Shown here: in pieces, positions 16,997-26,600 of the stretch
Layout: each line of letters opens with the position of its first letter
Numbering within the stretch: the stretch's first letter is position 1
NCBI RefSeq assembly: GCF_013386765.1
Contig: NZ_JACARE010000027.1
Span: forward strand, 124,323-188,322
From: Pseudomonas yamanorum
Lineage (GTDB): Bacteria; Pseudomonadota; Gammaproteobacteria; Pseudomonadales; Pseudomonadaceae
Direction of reading: 5' to 3'
DNA: 64,000 nucleotides
Made by a program: the position numbers and the translations under genes
Notes under the pieces: model-generated
Database searches by the model: none
Told to the model about the DNA's origin: nothing
Seen by the model: only the letters and a program-made list of their open reading frames with translations

Positions 16997-18391
16997 TCAA
17001 AAAAGCCGGTTGATGCCGTCGTAGGCCGCTACCCGATAGGCTTCAGCCATGGTCGGATAGTTGAACGTGGTGTTGACGAAATACTTGAGGGTATTCAGCT
17101 CACCCGGCTGGTTCATGATCGCCTGGCCGATGTGCACGATCTCCGACGCCTGGTAGCCGAAGCAATGCACGCCGAGGACTTCCAGGGTCTCGCGGTGGAA
17201 CAGGATCTTCAGCATGCCCTGCGGCTCGCCGGCGATCTGCGCACGCGCCATACTCTTGAAGAACGCCTTGCCGACTTCGTAAGGCACCTTGGCCTTGGTC
17301 AGTTCGTGCTCGTTCTTGCCGATCGAGCTGATCTCGGGAATGGTGTAGATCCCGGTCGGCACGTCGTTGACGTAGCGCCAGCTGCCGTTGTCGACAATGC
17401 TGCCAGCGGCCGAACGGCCCTGGTCGTGGGCGGCACTGGCCAGGCTTGGCCAGCCGATCACGTCACCGGCACCGTAGATGTTCGGCACGCAGGTGCGGTA
17501 GTTCTCGTCGACTTCGATCTGGCCACGGCTGTTGACCTTGACCCCGATGTTTTCCATGCCCAGCTTGTCGGTGTTGCCGGTACGGCCGTTACACCACAGC
17601 AAGGCGTCGGCCTTGATCTTCTTGCCGGATTTGAGGTGCAGGATCACACCGTTGTCCAGGCCTTCGACCCGCTCGTACTCTTCGTTGTGGCGCACAGTGA
17701 TGTTGTTGTTGCTGAAGTGGTAACTCAACGCCTGGGAAATTTCCGAGTCGAGGAAGCTCAGCAACTGGTCACGGTTATCCACCAGCTCGACCAATACGCC
17801 CAGGCCGCTGAAGATCGAGGCGTATTCACAGCCAATCACGCCGGCGCCATAGATGATCAGTTTGCGCGGGGTGTGGCCCAGGCTGAGGATGGTGTCGCTA
17901 TCGTAGATACGCGGGTGGTGGAAATCGATATCGGCCGGGCGATACGGGCGCGAGCCGGTGGCAATGATGATGTGCTTGGCCACCAGTTTCTCGACCACGC
18001 CGTTGGCGCAGACCACTTCGACGGTTTGCTCGTCGGCGAAGCTGCCGGTGCCGAAGAACAGGTCGACGCGGTTACGGGCATAGAAGCCGGTACGCGAGGC
18101 AACCTGTTTGGAAATGACTTTTTCAGCGCTCTTGAGCACGTCCGGGAACGAGAACCAGCGCGGCTCACCAATGGCCCGGAACATCGGGTTGGTGTTGAAC
18201 TGCATGATCTGGCGCACCGAGTGACGCAAGGCCTTGGACGGGATGGTACCCAGGTGGGTGCAGTTACCGCCGACCTGGCGACGGCTATCGACCATCGCCA
18301 CCTTGCGCCCTGCTTTGGCGGCGTTCATCGCCGCACCTTCTCCAGCAGGGCCGGAACCCAGTACTACCACGTCGTAGTTGTAGACAGCCAT
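16997..18391 (-). CDS. sthA: Soluble pyridine nucleotide transhydrogenase
   Basis: A 464-aa flavoprotein that transfers hydride between NADPH and NAD+, used mainly to dispose of excess NADPH. The FAD-binding GSGPAGEGAAMNAAKAG is at the N-terminus; the second nucleotide fold (IIYGAGVIGCEYASIFSGLG) is near 180; YRTCVPNIYGAGDVIG binds FAD. As usual for this member of the disulfide reductase family, the redox pair is incomplete (VGGNCTHLGTIPSKAL has Thr where the second Cys would be). The stop codon is 42 bases from the end of the phosphodiesterase gene, across a GC-rich hairpin (CCGGCCGG repeated at about 16966-16990). Confidence 0.96.
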   Translation of the reverse strand: MAVYNYDVVVLGSGPAGEGAAMNAAKAGRKVAMVDSRRQVGGNCTHLGTIPSKALRHSVRQIMQFNTNPMFRAIGEPRWFSFPDVLKSAEKVISKQVASRTGFYARNRVDLFFGTGSFADEQTVEVVCANGVVEKLVAKHIIIATGSRPYRPADIDFHHPRIYDSDTILSLGHTPRKLIIYGAGVIGCEYASIFSGLGVLVELVDNRDQLLSFLDSEISQALSYHFSNNNITVRHNEEYERVEGLDNGVILHLKSGKKIKADALLWCNGRTGNTDKLGMENIGVKVNSRGQIEVDENYRTCVPNIYGAGDVIGWPSLASAAHDQGRSAAGSIVDNGSWRYVNDVPTGIYTIPEISSIGKNEHELTKAKVPYEVGKAFFKSMARAQIAGEPQGMLKILFHRETLEVLGVHCFGYQASEIVHIGQAIMNQPGELNTLKYFVNTTFNYPTMAEAYRVAAYDGINRLF

Positions 18392-18580
18392 GCGTACTCC
18401 TCAGAACAGGCCAAGGCGCACGGTTGGGCGCCTGGCTAAATCATGCCGCGGCCAGCGGTCATGAAGGATCAAATAGGCTCAGTGTGTGAGCCGGGGCACA
18501 GTCTATAGAAGGCTTAACGCCGCGCACATTAACCCTTGGTCGCGTCGTAGGCCAGTTTTGCCTTTACTACACGGCATTCG

Positions 18581-19591
18581 TTACGGCTTCACTGCCGTCA
18601 GTTGCTCGAACGCCTTGTTGCTCCGTGTGACGAAACCAGCGCCCTCGCGCATCACAAAAAACGCGGCGACCTGGTGTTTTTCGGCGTATTCCCAACCCTG
18701 TTCGGGCCCGAGGATCAGCAGCAGCGTCGACAATCCGTCGGCCATCAGTGCCGAAGGCTGCAATACCGTCACCGACGCCAGCTGATGGGTGATCGGCGCG
18801 CCGGTCCGGGCATCCAGGGTGTGGGAATAACGCCGACCATCCTGCTGGAAATAATTGCGATAGTCACCCGATGTCGACACACCAAAGCCATCCACGGCGA
18901 TGATTTTTTCGGCCACTTGCTGATCGTCGCGGGGCTCTTCCAGGGCTATGCGCCAGGGCGAGCCGTCGGGTTTGACGCCAGCGGCCTTGAGTTCGCCGGT
19001 GGCTTCGGCGAGGTAGCTATGAATGCCAAGCTGGGTGAGTTGCGCGGCAATGCGGTCGACGGCGTAACCGGCGGCGATGCTGTTGAAGTCGACTTCGACG
19101 GCCGCGTCCTTGCACAACTGGTTGCCGTCGATGTGCAAATACTGATGGCCGACACGCTGGCGGACCTGCTCGAGGGTGGTGGCGTCCGGGACTTTTATCT
19201 CACGGGCCTGAGGGCCGAAGCCCCACAGGTTCATCAGTGGTTCGACCGTCAGGTCAAACGCACCATCGCTGGCCTGGGACAACTGCTCGCCGGTGCGCAC
19301 CAGGTGCAGGACGGGCTCCGGCATCGGCTGGCAGCTGTGGGCCGGCAGGTCGTTGAAACGTTCGATATCGGAGTCGCTGCGGTAGGTCGACATCTGGCGG
19401 TCGACCTCTGCGAGAACGCCTTCTACTTGGCGCTGGACTTCGACCGGGCCAGGAACCCCTGGCGTGCGCACATACTGGATGGAATAAGTGCTGCCCATGG
19501 TCGGGCCACCGAAGCGCTCCAGCGAGTCGCCGCCGCAGCCGGCCAGCGCCGCAAGCCCGGCTAAAACCAAAATGTGCCGCACGCCACCCAT
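18581..19591 (-). CDS. apbE: FAD:protein FMN transferase (ApbE family lipoprotein)
   Basis: A 336-aa periplasmic lipoprotein that links FMN covalently to Thr of target flavoproteins such as NqrB/NqrC or RnfG. The ATG at 19591 gives a signal peptide with lipobox LAGC (Cys19). Seen are GGPTMGSTYSIQY, the AGYAVDRIA region, TSGDYRNYF and SHTLDARTGAPI with the following ALMADGLST, all family hallmarks. No nqr, rnf or other obvious flavinylation target lies in the window. The gene is divergent from the chalcone-isomerase-like gene with 64 bases between. Confidence 0.93.
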   Translation of the reverse strand: MGGVRHILVLAGLAALAGCGGDSLERFGGPTMGSTYSIQYVRTPGVPGPVEVQRQVEGVLAEVDRQMSTYRSDSDIERFNDLPAHSCQPMPEPVLHLVRTGEQLSQASDGAFDLTVEPLMNLWGFGPQAREIKVPDATTLEQVRQRVGHQYLHIDGNQLCKDAAVEVDFNSIAAGYAVDRIAAQLTQLGIHSYLAEATGELKAAGVKPDGSPWRIALEEPRDDQQVAEKIIAVDGFGVSTSGDYRNYFQQDGRRYSHTLDARTGAPITHQLASVTVLQPSALMADGLSTLLLILGPEQGWEYAEKHQVAAFFVMREGAGFVTRSNKAFEQLTAVKP

Positions 19592-19655
19592 AAAACCTTT
19601 CACTGTCGGAAATTGAATTAACCTGTAGGCAAGCACCTTTTCAGGACTGGCCATT

Positions 19656-20198
19656 ATGCGGCATGTCGTTTTCTGTTTATTGCTGATGTTTTCGGTCCCG
19701 GTGTTGGCGAATGAGGCTGATCGGCTCAAACAAGCCGACTTTCCTGGGCAATCACATCAATTGGTGCTGAAAAACCAGGCCGTCCTGACCTACCTGTGGG
19801 CAGATGTGTATGCGGCGGCGCTGTTCGCCCAGGCTGACCTGAGCGCCAAGCAGGCCCTGGACCAGCAAAAGGACCTGCGCCTGGAGCTGTATTACTTTCG
19901 CGACATCGACCGCAACGATGTGATCAAGGCCGCCACCGCCACCCTCGAACGCCAGCAAGCGCCCGCCGCCCTCGCGCGCCTCAAGCCGGAACTGGATCAA
20001 CTGCACCAAAGCTTTCGCGATATCCGCAGTGGTGACCGTTATGCGCTGGATTTTCGGCCTCAGCGTGGCCTGAACCTGGAAATCAACGGCACGGTAGTGT
20101 TCAGCAGTCGCAATGACGAGCTGGCCAAAGCGTATCTCGGCATCTGGCTGGCACCGAAAGGCTTGTCCGACAGCCTGCGCAACACCCTCCTGAATTAA
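19656..20198 (+). CDS. Exported chalcone-isomerase-like protein
   Basis: A 180-aa protein with a Sec signal peptide (about 1-18, ending VLANEA) and a mature domain resembling the bacterial chalcone isomerase-like family: VLKNQAVLTYLWADVYAAALF, RLELYYFRDIDRNDVIKAAT-type segments, and a C-terminal LGIWLAPKGLSDSLRNTLL. AGGA stands about ten bases before the ATG. The family binds fatty-acid-like ligands in some members; no enzymatic role is established for the exported bacterial ones. Monocistronic by appearance. Confidence 0.75.
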   Translation: MRHVVFCLLLMFSVPVLANEADRLKQADFPGQSHQLVLKNQAVLTYLWADVYAAALFAQADLSAKQALDQQKDLRLELYYFRDIDRNDVIKAATATLERQQAPAALARLKPELDQLHQSFRDIRSGDRYALDFRPQRGLNLEINGTVVFSSRNDELAKAYLGIWLAPKGLSDSLRNTLLN

Positions 20199-20370
20199 TC
20201 CCCGCACCCTGCGGCAATTTGCCAGCTTGCTATCGGTTTTTTGTTGCCTGTGGTGGCTTATACACATATCGTTACAAAACTGTTCAGCGCCAGCTTCGTG
20301 CCGAGGCTTTAACAGCAAGGACGGTTGCGACCAGGGATTACTAATAAGATAGCCAAAATGAGTGCATGAC

Positions 20371-21669
20371 ATGTCCACTACAACGGGCAAGGGCAAGGCG
20401 ATCTTTCGCGTTGTCAGCGGTAATTTCCTCGAAATGTTCGACTTCATGGTCTACGGCTTCTACGCCACGGCCATTGCCAAGACCTTTTTCCCCACCGACA
20501 GCGCCTTCGCCTCCCTGATGCTGTCCCTGGCAACCTTTGGTGCCGGGTTCCTGATGCGTCCGCTGGGCGCGATTTTCCTCGGTGCCTACATCGACCGTCA
20601 CGGCCGTAAAAAGGGCCTGGTGATCACCCTGGCGCTGATGGCTGCCGGCACGGTGCTGATTGCCTGTGTCCCCGGATACGCCACCCTGGGCGTTGCGGCG
20701 CCCCTGATCGTGCTGTTCGGTCGCCTGCTGCAAGGCTTCTCGGCCGGTGTAGAGCTGGGCGGTGTATCGGTGTACCTGGCGGAAATCGCCACTCCGGGCC
20801 GCAAAGGCTTCTTCGTCAGCTGGCAGTCCGCCAGCCAGCAAGCCGCGGTGGTATTCGCCGGCCTGCTGGGTGTGGGCCTGAACCACTGGCTCAGCCCCGA
20901 ACAAATGGGTGACTGGGGCTGGCGCGTGCCGTTCCTGATTGGTTGCCTGATCGTGCCGGTGATCTTCGTGATTCGTCGTTCCCTGGAAGAAACCCCGGAA
21001 TTCCAGGCACGCAAACACCGCCCTACCCTGCAGGAAATCGTGCGCTCCATCGGCCAGAACTTCGGCATCGTGATCGCCGGCATGGCGCTGGTGGTGATGA
21101 CCACCGTGTCGTTCTACCTGATCACCGCCTACACCCCGACCTTCGGCAAGGCAGAACTGCACCTGTCGGACTTCGACGCATTGCTGGTAACGGTGTGCGT
21201 GGGCATCTCCAACTTCATCTGGCTGCCGGTGATGGGCGCGGTGTCCGACAAGATCGGCCGTAAACCCCTGCTGCTCGGCGCGACAATTCTGGCGATCCTC
21301 ACTGCTTATCCGGCGCTGTCCTGGCTGGTGGCCAACCCGAGCTTCAGCCATCTGCTGATCGTGCTGCTCTGGCTGTCGTTCCTGTACGGCTCGTACAACG
21401 GTGCGATGGTGGTGGCGCTGACCGAAATCATGCCGGTAGAAGTACGTACCACCGGGTTCTCCCTGGCCTACAGCCTGGCGACGGCGACCTTTGGTGGCTT
21501 TACTCCGGCGGCTTGTACCTACCTGATCCACGTGCTGGACAACAAGGCCGCGCCGGGGATCTGGCTCAGCGGTGCGGCGGTGCTCGGGTTGGTCGCCACG
21601 TTGATCCTGTTCAAGGGCAACCGTCATGAGCTGCGGACTGCGCAGGCTTCGATAGTCGGCGGCGCTTGA
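20371..21669 (+). CDS. MFS citrate/tricarballylate-type proton symporter
   Basis: A 432-aa transporter of the metabolite:H+ symporter branch. The N-terminal SGNFLEMFDFMVYGFYA, the loop DRHGRKKGL, the LLQGFSAGVELGGVSVYLAE helix and VSDKIGRKPLL are typical of CitA/TcuC-like carriers; about 12 membrane segments. The frame also offers GTG at 20362, but MSTTTGKGKAIF from 20371 fits the family better; neither start has a good Shine-Dalgarno. Citrate or a similar tricarboxylate is the likely substrate. A REPIN lies five bases after the stop. Confidence 0.82.
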   Translation: MSTTTGKGKAIFRVVSGNFLEMFDFMVYGFYATAIAKTFFPTDSAFASLMLSLATFGAGFLMRPLGAIFLGAYIDRHGRKKGLVITLALMAAGTVLIACVPGYATLGVAAPLIVLFGRLLQGFSAGVELGGVSVYLAEIATPGRKGFFVSWQSASQQAAVVFAGLLGVGLNHWLSPEQMGDWGWRVPFLIGCLIVPVIFVIRRSLEETPEFQARKHRPTLQEIVRSIGQNFGIVIAGMALVVMTTVSFYLITAYTPTFGKAELHLSDFDALLVTVCVGISNFIWLPVMGAVSDKIGRKPLLLGATILAILTAYPALSWLVANPSFSHLLIVLLWLSFLYGSYNGAMVVALTEIMPVEVRTTGFSLAYSLATATFGGFTPAACTYLIHVLDNKAAPGIWLSGAAVLGLVATLILFKGNRHELRTAQASIVGGA

Positions 21670-21673
21670 TGGA

Positions 21674-21756
21674 TCGCTATCGCAGGCAAGCCAGCTCCCA
21701 CATTTGAGTGGAATCGCACATCAACATGTGGGAGCTGGCTTGCCTGCGATGAGGCC
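21674..21756. repeat. REPIN, GCAGGCAAGCCAGCTCC type
   Basis: Two inverted arms: ATCGCAGGCAAGCCAGCTCC at the left and GGAGCTGGCTTGCCTGCGAT at the right, around a short spacer. It sits directly behind the MFS gene and before the gap terminator. Confidence 0.88.
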
Positions 21757-21784
21757 GGTACAAACAACACAAAACCCACAGACA

Positions 21785-21818
21785 TAAAAAAGCCCCGAAC
21801 CAGTCGGGGCTTTTTCAT
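21785..21818. terminator. Terminator of gap, bidirectional
   Basis: AAAAAGCCCCGA/TCGGGGCTTTTT with a six-base loop; A and T runs on both sides allow use by the minus-strand gap gene and by the MFS gene. Confidence 0.92.
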
Positions 21819-21831
21819 TTACTGCTGATGC

Positions 21832-23280
21832 TTAGCGCGGGAACGCTGGCGGGTTGACCCCGGCCATGTCTTCCATCACGCGAACCACCTGGCAGCTGTA
21901 ACCGAATTCGTTGTCGTACCAAACGTACAGAACAACGCGGTTATCCTGGGTAATGGTCGCTTCCGCGTCCACCACACCGGCGTGGCGCGAGCCTACGAAG
22001 TCGGTGGAAACCACTTCCTGCGAGTTCACGAAGTCGATTTGCTTATGCAGATCGGAGTGCAGCGCCATGTAGCGCAGGTACTCGTTCATCTCTTCACGGG
22101 TGGCGGCTTTCTCAAGGTTGAGGTTGAGAATGGCCATCGACACGTTCGGCGTCGGAACACGGATCGCGTTACCGGTCAGCTTGCCGGCCAGCTCAGGCAG
22201 GGCCTTGGCAGCAGCGGTGGCAGCACCGGTCTCGGTGATCACCATGTTCAGCGCGGCGCTGCGGCCACGGCGATCGCCCTTGTGGAAGTTGTCGATCAGG
22301 TTCTGGTCGTTGGTGTACGAGTGAACCGTTTCAACGTGACCGTTAACGATGCCGAACTTGTCGTTCACCGCTTTCAGCACCGGCACGATGGCGTTGGTGG
22401 TGCAGGAAGCAGCCGAGACGATCTTGTCTTGCGCGGTGATTTCACCGTGGTTGATGCCGTGCACGATGTTCTTCAGCTTGCCCTTGCCAGGCGCGGTCAG
22501 GACAACGCGGTCGATACCCGGGCAAGCCAGGTGTTGGCCCAGGCCCTCGGCGTCGCGCCACACGCCGGTGTTGTCCACCAGCAGTGCGTCCTTGATGCCG
22601 TACTGGGTGTAGTCCACTTCAGCCGGGTTCTTCGCGTAGATCACCTGGATCAGGTTACCGTTGGCGGTGATGGTGTTGTTTTCTTCGTCGATGACGATGG
22701 TGCCGTTGAACGGACCGTGTACCGAGTCGCGACGCAAGAGGCTGGCGCGTTTGGTCAGGTCGTTTTCTGCACCTTTACGCACCACGATGGCACGCAGGCG
22801 CAGGCCGTCGCCGCCACCGGTTTTTTCGATCAGGATGCGCGCCAGCAGGCGGCCGATACGACCGAAGCCGTACAGCACAACGTCGGTGCCTTTGCGGGCG
22901 GCGGCGTTTTGCTGGCCAACCACGTCGGCCATTTCTTCACGCACGAACTGCTCGGCGGTACGGCCAGCGCCTTCCTTGCGGAATTTGTAGGCCAGCTTGC
23001 CCAGGTCTACCGAGGCCGCGCCGAGCTTGAGCTCGCTCATGGCTTTAAGCAGAGGGAATGTTTCGTGGACGGAGAGTTCGCTGTCGTCGGCGGAGCGATG
23101 GCGAGCAAAGCGATGAGCCTTGAGAATCGCGATGACTGATTGGTTGATCAGGCTGCGGCCATAGATCGAGCTCACCACGTTGTTATTGCGGTAGAGCTGA
23201 CCGATAAGCGGAATCATCGCTTCAGCGAGTGCTTCACGGTCGATCCATTCACCAAGACACTGGTCGGGCTTCTGAGTCAC
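21832..23280 (-). CDS. gap: Glyceraldehyde-3-phosphate dehydrogenase, long form
   Basis: A 482-aa enzyme oxidising glyceraldehyde-3-phosphate to 1,3-bisphosphoglycerate. An extra N-terminal region of about 130 residues precedes the NAD fold (VLYGFGRIGRLLARIL); the catalytic Cys is in SAASCTTNAIVPVLK, and VHSYTNDQNL and the C-terminal WYDNEFGYS are canonical. Typical GAPDH has about 335 residues, so this is the long variant. An ATG at 23295 exists without a ribosome site; the GTG at 23280 has GGAAGG five bases upstream and starts MTQKPDQCLGEW, so I prefer it. It is divergent from mfd. Confidence 0.93.
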   Translation of the reverse strand: MTQKPDQCLGEWIDREALAEAMIPLIGQLYRNNNVVSSIYGRSLINQSVIAILKAHRFARHRSADDSELSVHETFPLLKAMSELKLGAASVDLGKLAYKFRKEGAGRTAEQFVREEMADVVGQQNAAARKGTDVVLYGFGRIGRLLARILIEKTGGGDGLRLRAIVVRKGAENDLTKRASLLRRDSVHGPFNGTIVIDEENNTITANGNLIQVIYAKNPAEVDYTQYGIKDALLVDNTGVWRDAEGLGQHLACPGIDRVVLTAPGKGKLKNIVHGINHGEITAQDKIVSAASCTTNAIVPVLKAVNDKFGIVNGHVETVHSYTNDQNLIDNFHKGDRRGRSAALNMVITETGAATAAAKALPELAGKLTGNAIRVPTPNVSMAILNLNLEKAATREEMNEYLRYMALHSDLHKQIDFVNSQEVVSTDFVGSRHAGVVDAEATITQDNRVVLYVWYDNEFGYSCQVVRVMEDMAGVNPPAFPR

Positions 23281-23634
23281 GGGAACCTTCCACATGTAGG
23301 GGCAGAAAAAAGGGGCTACATTATGCCGCCCGACCGCCCTCGGAGCAATGCGCGGCCAGCAACAAAACCCCTTGCAAAAAAATAACGCCGCGCTGGAGCC
23401 CAGTAAATACGTGGCTTTCAGGGCACCCCCTTCCGGGCCATTGTGACAAAGTGTCCGTAACCCTCCGAAACATACGCCGATTTCGGCACTACATAATGAG
23501 TCAAAAGACGCCTTTGTTTGTCTTAGCCACTACATTTCCTGCAAACCGTAATAGGCTCAGTCAGCAACTGACAGGCGGCACTCCGGGCCGTTACAATTAC
23601 CGACTTTGTCGCAACGCTTGGAGCTCAACCTTCC
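23281..23634. other. Divergent promoter region between gap and mfd
   Basis: These 354 bases have no convincing gene. They include two short perfect palindromes, GACA-AAG-TGTC at 23445-23455 and GTCAG-CAA-CTGAC at 23560-23572, which could be operator sites; I know no regulator for them. AT-rich stretches near 23480-23560 suit promoters. Confidence 0.45.
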
Positions 23635-26600
23635 GTGCCCGTTCTGCGTCTACCGCTTCTCCCTGCCGCGGCAGGTAAACAGCACTGGGGCAACCTGCCC
23701 GGTGCCGCCCTCAGCCTGGCCATCGCCGAGGCTGCCAGCGCTGCCAAGCGCTTTACCCTGCTGCTCACCGCCGACAGCCAAAGTGCCGAGCGGCTGGAAC
23801 AGGAGCTGAGTTTCTTCGCCCCCGATTTGCCGGTGCTGCATTTCCCGGACTGGGAAACCCTGCCCTACGATCTGTTCTCGCCGCACCAGGACATCATTTC
23901 CCAGCGCATCGCCAGCCTGTACCGCTTGCCGGAACTGGCCCACGGCGTGCTGGTGGTGCCGATCACCACGGCCCTGCATCGCCTGGCGCCGACCAAGTTC
24001 CTGCTGGGCAGCAGCCTGGTGCTGGATATCGGCCAGAAGCTCGACGTGGAGCAAATGCGCACCCGGCTTGAAGCCAGCGGCTATCGCTGCGTCGACACGG
24101 TGTACGAGCACGGCGAGTTCGCGGTACGTGGCGCGTTGATCGACTTGTTCCCGATGGGCAGCAAACTGCCGTACCGGATCGACCTGTTCGACGACGAAAT
24201 CGAAACCCTGCGTACCTTCGACCCGGAAAACCAGCGGTCCATCGACAAGGTGGAGTCGGTCAAGCTGCTGCCGGCCCGGGAATTCCCGCTGCAAAAAGAC
24301 GCGGTCACGCGCTTCAAGGCACGTTTCCGCGAGCGCTTTGACGTGGACTTCCGCCGCTGCCCGATCTTCCAGGACTTGAGCAGCGGAATTACCCCCGCCG
24401 GTATCGAGTACTACCTGCCGTTGTTCTTCGACGAAACCTCCTCCCTCTTCGATTACCTGCCCCAGGACACCCAGGTGTTCTCGCTGCCGGGCATCGAACA
24501 GGCGGCAGAGAACTTCTGGAATGACGTGCGCAACCGTTATGAAGAGCGCCGCGTCGACCCGTCCCGTCCTTTATTGCCACCGGCCGAACTGTTCCTGCCG
24601 GTGGAAGACTGCTTCGCCCGCCTGAAAAACTGGCCGCGTGTGGTCGCCAGCCAACAGGACGTGGACGCAGGCGCCGGCCGCGAGCGCTTCCCGGCGCAAG
24701 CACTGCCGAACCTGGCGATTGAAGCCAAGGCCAACCAGCCGCTGGAGGCGCTGTCGAACTTTCTCGGTGACTTCCCCGGCCGTGTGCTGTTTACCGCCGA
24801 GTCCGCCGGGCGCCGCGAGGTGCTGCTGGAGTTGCTGGAGCGCCTGAAGCTGCGGCCGAAAACCGTCGACAGCTGGCCGGACTTTGTCGCGAGCAAGGAT
24901 CGCCTGGCGATCACCATCGCGCCGCTGGACGAAGGCCTGCTGCTGGACGACCCGGCCCTGGCATTGATTGCCGAAAGCCCGCTGTTTGGTCAGCGGGTGA
25001 TGCAGCGTCGCCGTCGCGAGAAACGCGCCGACGCCAACAACGATGCGGTGATCAAGAACCTCACCGAACTGCGCGAAGGCGCGCCGGTGGTGCATATCGA
25101 CCACGGCGTGGGCCGCTACCTGGGCCTGCAAACCCTGGAGATCGACAACCAGGTGGCCGAATTCCTCACCATGGAATACGCCGAGGGCGCCAAGCTCTAC
25201 GTGCCGGTGGCCAACCTGCACCTGATCGCCCGCTACACCGGCAGCGACGACGCCCTCGCGCCGTTGCACCGCCTGGGCTCCGAGACCTGGCAGAAAGCCA
25301 AGCGCAAGGCCGCCGAACAGGTGCGCGACGTGGCTGCCGAACTGCTCGACATCTATGCCCGCCGCGCCGCCCGCGAAGGTTATGCATTTGCCGACCCAAA
25401 GGCCGACTACGCCACCTTCAGCGCCGGCTTCGCCTTCGAAGAAACCCCGGACCAGCAAACCACCATCGACGCCGTGCGCGCCGACATGCTGGCGCCCAAG
25501 CCAATGGACCGCCTGGTGTGCGGCGACGTGGGCTTCGGCAAGACCGAAGTGGCGATGCGCGCCGCCTTTATTGCGGTGCACGGCGGCCGCCAGGTGGCGA
25601 TCCTCGTACCGACCACCCTGCTCGCCCAACAGCACTACAACAGCTTCCGCGACCGCTTTGCCGACTGGCCGGTGACCGTGGAAGTGATGAGCCGCTTCAA
25701 GTCGGCCAAGGAAGTGAACGCGGCGATTGCCGACCTGGCAGAAGGCAAGATCGACATCGTGATCGGCACTCACAAGCTGCTGTCGGATGATGTGAAGATC
25801 AAGAACCTGGGCCTGGTGATCATCGACGAAGAGCACCGCTTCGGTGTCCGCCAGAAGGAACAACTCAAAGCCCTGCGCAGTGAAGTCGACATCCTGACCC
25901 TCACCGCCACGCCAATTCCGCGCACGCTGAACATGGCGGTGTCGGGCATGCGCGACCTGTCGATCATCGCCACGCCGCCGGCGCGCCGGTTGTCGGTGCG
26001 CACCTTCGTCATGGAGCAGAACAAAAGCACGGTCAAGGAAGCCCTGTTGCGTGAGTTGCTGCGCGGCGGCCAGGTTTACTACCTGCACAACGATGTAAAA
26101 ACCATCGAGAAATGCGCCGCCGACCTCGCCGAACTGGTGCCGGAAGCGCGGATCGCCATCGGCCACGGGCAGATGCGTGAACGCGAACTCGAACAGGTGA
26201 TGAGCGACTTCTACCACAAGCGCTTCAACGTGCTGATCGCCTCGACCATCATCGAGACCGGCATCGACGTGCCAAGCGCCAACACCATCATCATCGAGCG
26301 GGCCGACAAGTTCGGCCTGGCGCAGCTGCACCAGTTGCGCGGCCGGGTCGGGCGCAGTCACCACCAGGCGTATGCCTATTTGCTGACGCCGCCGCGCCAG
26401 CAGATCACCTCCGACGCCGAGAAGCGCCTGGAAGCGATCGCCAATACCCAGGACCTTGGCGCAGGCTTTGTGCTGGCCACCAACGACCTGGAAATCCGTG
26501 GCGCCGGCGAACTGCTGGGCGACGGCCAGAGCGGGCAGATCCAGGCCGTGGGTTTCACCCTGTATATGGAGATGCTCGAGCGCGCGGTGAAAGCCATCCG

